DNA of 64,000 bases from an uncultured Prevotellaceae bacterium (GTDB taxonomy: Bacteria; Bacteroidota; Bacteroidia; Bacteroidales; Bacteroidaceae): contig CACYQD010000008.1 in assembly GCA_902776475.1 (NCBI GenBank), positions 40,748 through 104,747 on the forward strand, written 5' to 3'. Positions 61,886 through 64,000 of the stretch are shown one piece after another (the stretch's first letter is position 1; each line of letters begins with the position of its first letter). The notes beneath the pieces were generated by a model. That model was not told where the DNA came from, ran no database searches, and saw nothing but the letters and a program-made list of their open reading frames with translations. A program made the translations under genes and the position numbers.

Positions 61886-63667
61886 TTAGTCTAACTTCAG
61901 CACAGCGAGGAAAGCTTTCTGGGGCACTTCCACATTTCCGATCTGCTTCATGCGCTTCTTTCCTCTTTTCTGCTTCTCCAGCAACTTGCGCTTTCGTGAC
62001 ACGTCGCCGCCATAGCATTTGGCCGTCACATCCTTGCGCACGCACTTCACCGTCTCGCGGGCGATGATCTTGGCACCGATGGCTGCCTGTATGGCAATGT
62101 CAAACTGTTGCCGGGGTATCAGTTCCTTGAGCTTCTCACACATTCTCCTGCCAAAGGCCACCGCATTGTCCTGATGGGTCAGTGTCGATAGCGCATCGAC
62201 CGGTTCTCCGTTGAGCAGGATGTCGAGCTTGGCCAGTTTGGATGGTCTGTAACCACAGATATAGTAGTCGAACGATGCATATCCCTTGGATATGCTCTTC
62301 AGTTTGTCGTAGAAATCGATGACAATCTCACCCAAGGGCAGATAGAACTGAATCTCCACCCTGTTGCCACTGACAAACTCCTGGCTGATCAGTTCACCGC
62401 GCTTGTCCAGGCAGAGCGTCATGATCGGTCCGATGAAATTGCTGGTGGTGATAACGGAGGCTTTGATATAGGGTTCCTCGATGTGGTCAATCAGCGTCAA
62501 GTCGGGCAATCCCGAAGGGTTGTGCACCTCCTTGGAACCGCCTTGTTTGTCATAGACGATGTAGGAGACGTTGGGCACCGTGGTGATAACGTCCATGTCG
62601 AATTCGCGGTCGAGTCTCTCCTGGATGATTTCCATGTGGAGCAGACCCAGGAATCCGCACCTGAATCCGAAGCCCAGGGCCACGGAAGATTCCGGCGTGA
62701 AAGACAGGGAGGCGTCGTTGAGCTGCAGCTTCTCCAACGATGAACGCAGGTTTTCATAGTCCGTGGGGTCAATGGGATAGACGCCGGCGAACACCATGGG
62801 CTTGACCTCCTGGAAGCCCTCGATGGCTTTGTCGCAGGGCCTGTTGATATGGGTGATGGTGTCACCCACCTTGACCTCCTTGGCATCTTTGATGCCACTG
62901 ATGATATAGCCTACTTCTCCCGTGTTGAGCTGCTGGCGGGGTATCATGTCCATCTTGAGCACACCCACCTCGTCGGCGTCATATTCCATGCCGGTGTTGA
63001 AGAACTTCACCTTGTCGCCCTTGCGGATGCTGCCGTTGGTGATCTTGAAATAGGCGATGATGCCGCGGAAGGAATTGAACACCGAGTCAAAGATCAGAGC
63101 CTGGAGCGGAGCCTTGGGGTCGCCCACGGGATGGGGAATCCTCTTGACAACAGCCTGCAGGATTTCCTCCACGCCCTCACCGGTCTTGCCCGAAGCCCTG
63201 ATGATATCCTCATGGTCACATCCCAAAAGCTCGACGATCTCATCCTCCACCTCGTCGGGCATGGCGGAAGGCATGTCAATCTTGTTGATGACCGGAATGA
63301 TTTCCAGGTTGTGGTCGATGGCCATATACAGATTGGATATGGTTTGCGCCTGTACGCCTTGTGTGGCATCCACTACGAGCAGAGCCCCCTCACATGCGGC
63401 GATGCTTCTCGACACCTCATAAGAGAAGTCCACGTGTCCCGGAGTGTCTATGAGGTTGAGGATATAGTTTTTCCCCTCAAACTCATATTCCATCTGGATG
63501 GCATGGCTCTTGATGGTGATGCCTCTCTCGCGCTCCAGGTCCATGTTGTCGAGCATCTGGCCCTCAGTGATTTGGATGGTTTTGGTATGTTCAAGAAGTC
63601 TGTCGGCCAAGGTTGACTTACCATGGTCGATATGTGCGATGATACAAAAGTTTCTGATGAGATCCAT
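61886..63667 (-). CDS. lepA: Elongation factor 4 (translational GTPase)
   Basis: A ribosome-binding GTPase that back-translocates or remodels stalled ribosomes. It has 593 residues with G1 [17 protein letters not shown]2 [13 protein letters not shown]3 DTPGHVDF, G4 NKIDMPSA, then EF-G-like domains II, III and V and the unique C-terminal domain ([23 protein letters not shown]). Promoter box TATCTTTG at 63712-63719. Confidence 0.97.
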   Translation of the reverse strand: MDLIRNFCIIAHIDHGKSTLADRLLEHTKTIQITEGQMLDNMDLERERGITIKSHAIQMEYEFEGKNYILNLIDTPGHVDFSYEVSRSIAACEGALLVVDATQGVQAQTISNLYMAIDHNLEIIPVINKIDMPSAMPDEVEDEIVELLGCDHEDIIRASGKTGEGVEEILQAVVKRIPHPVGDPKAPLQALIFDSVFNSFRGIIAYFKITNGSIRKGDKVKFFNTGMEYDADEVGVLKMDMIPRQQLNTGEVGYIISGIKDAKEVKVGDTITHINRPCDKAIEGFQEVKPMVFAGVYPIDPTDYENLRSSLEKLQLNDASLSFTPESSVALGFGFRCGFLGLLHMEIIQERLDREFDMDVITTVPNVSYIVYDKQGGSKEVHNPSGLPDLTLIDHIEEPYIKASVITTSNFIGPIMTLCLDKRGELISQEFVSGNRVEIQFYLPLGEIVIDFYDKLKSISKGYASFDYYICGYRPSKLAKLDILLNGEPVDALSTLTHQDNAVAFGRRMCEKLKELIPRQQFDIAIQAAIGAKIIARETVKCVRKDVTAKCYGGDVSRKRKLLEKQKRGKKRMKQIGNVEVPQKAFLAVLKLD

Positions 63668-63711
63668 TTCGTTTTTCTGTAGAATATGCGAAGATAGTGC
63701 GCAATATTATG

Positions 63712-63719
63712 CAAAGATA
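63712..63719 (-). promoter_or_regulatory. -7 box for lepA
   Basis: TATCTTTG on the minus strand, 44 bases before the lepA ATG. Confidence 0.45.
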
Positions 63720-63821
63720 CGAAAAAAACCTTGTCTGACTATCTGAATCAAGGCCAACACACGTTTTTTTTAAATAATTTTAAAAGACTCACCCTTGTAT
63801 GCAACCATTCAGCGAGTGGGC

Positions 63822-63850
63822 GTCCGGGCGGATTGCAAATCCGCCCGGAC
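63822..63850. repeat. GC-rich 13-pair hairpin, REP-like
   Basis: GTCCGGGCGGATT (63822-63834), GCA, AATCCGCCCGGAC (63838-63850): perfect stem in an otherwise A/T-rich gap. No T-run follows. GGATTTGCAATCC-type palindromes are dispersed in many genomes. Confidence 0.6.
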
Positions 63851-63877
63851 TGAGTATAAGCATTTCAAATAGCGTCG

Positions 63878-63925
63878 ATTCCTTTCAAATTATTATTGTC
63901 GTTTGAAAGGAATAGCGTAAATTTG
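63878..63925 (+). promoter_or_regulatory. Promoter with overlapping palindromic operator candidate
   Basis: TTG (63896-63898), 19 bases, TAAATTTG (63918-63925). A perfect inverted repeat ATTCCTTTCAAA (63878-63889) / TTTGAAAGGAAT (63902-63913) spans the -33 box and the spacer, the place for a repressor site. Confidence 0.6.
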
Positions 63926-63945
63926 CAGAATCAAAACGACAGAAA

Positions 63946-64000
63946 ATGAAAGAAACTGCAAAAGGCACAAGATTGATCACATTGGCGCTCATGCTCTGGG
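63946..64000 (+). CDS. Start of a gene cut by the window end
   Basis: Only 18 codons are present: MKETAKGTRLITLALMLW. The charged start followed by a hydrophobic run suggests a signal peptide or first membrane helix. The promoter lies 20 bases upstream. Nothing more can be said about its function. Confidence 0.5.
   Translation, partial: MKETAKGTRLITLALMLW

Noticed and set aside
1-64000. CRISPR arrays, tRNA/rRNA genes, insertion sequences or prophage genes
   Set aside because: Reading the intergenic gaps gave no direct-repeat arrays, cloverleaf-like segments, transposase or integrase motifs.

Overview
The window comes from a member of the Bacteroidota, most likely Prevotellaceae or a close relative. 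The evidence is the promoter style (many genes are preceded by TAnnTTTG, sometimes with TTTG 19-20 bases further upstream, and almost none has a clear Shine-Dalgarno) together with gene families typical of that group: LptD/OstA-like protein, YhhQ-type transporter, MalQ with N-terminal starch-binding modules, FucP, two-subunit glycine dehydrogenase and fused ThrA. It is ordinary chromosome. I see no tRNA or rRNA, CRISPR array, insertion sequence, phage or integrase.

Layout. 1-8.4 kb: the start of an LptD-like gene, an HD hydrolase behind an oxaloacetate decarboxylase alpha-like gene, a lipoprotein, the queuosine pair queF and YhhQ transporter, a TlpA-like thioredoxin, a Na+/Ca2+ exchanger and a free-methionine-sulfoxide reductase. 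8.5-14.3 kb: a stand-alone TrpB2-type tryptophan synthase beta, then a four-gene unit of ECF sigma factor, single-pass membrane protein, secreted protein and thioredoxin-fold protein. 14.5-25 kb: aspS, a winged-helix protein, the xylose pair xylB-xylA, DedA, a TPR protein, glnS and mltG, with a candidate small RNA between glnS and mltG. 25.3-34 kb: malQ, a phosphoglycolate phosphatase-like HAD, an orphan TolC, a GH43 glycosidase, a lipoprotein and a fucose-isomerase-like protein.

34-41.6 kb (minus strand): riboflavin synthase behind a roughly 200-nt structured leader ending in a U-run, then a complete glycine cleavage operon in the order lplA-gcvT-gcvH-gcvPA-gcvPB-lpdA. 41.8-46.8 kb (minus strand): threonine operon thrA - phosphoglycerate-mutase-like homoserine kinase candidate - thrC. 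47-53 kb: a secreted protein, then an L-fucose uptake and isomerisation operon. 53-64 kb: outer membrane barrel, FAD oxidoreductase overlapping convergently with sstT, an RND pump with its adaptor, a small lipoprotein, a Crp/Fnr regulator, lepA, and the first codons of a gene behind a REP-like hairpin and a palindromic operator candidate.

Together the genes suggest a glycan-using anaerobe: xylan and arabinan side chains (GH43, XylA/B), starch or maltodextrin (MalQ) and host or plant fucose (FucI/FucP), plus amino-acid biosynthesis and envelope maintenance. The most unusual items are the structured RNA in front of ribE, the orphan promoter-plus-hairpin RNA near 23.9 kb, the decarboxylase-like protein with Trp in place of the biotinylated Lys, and the sigma-factor/thioredoxin locus.
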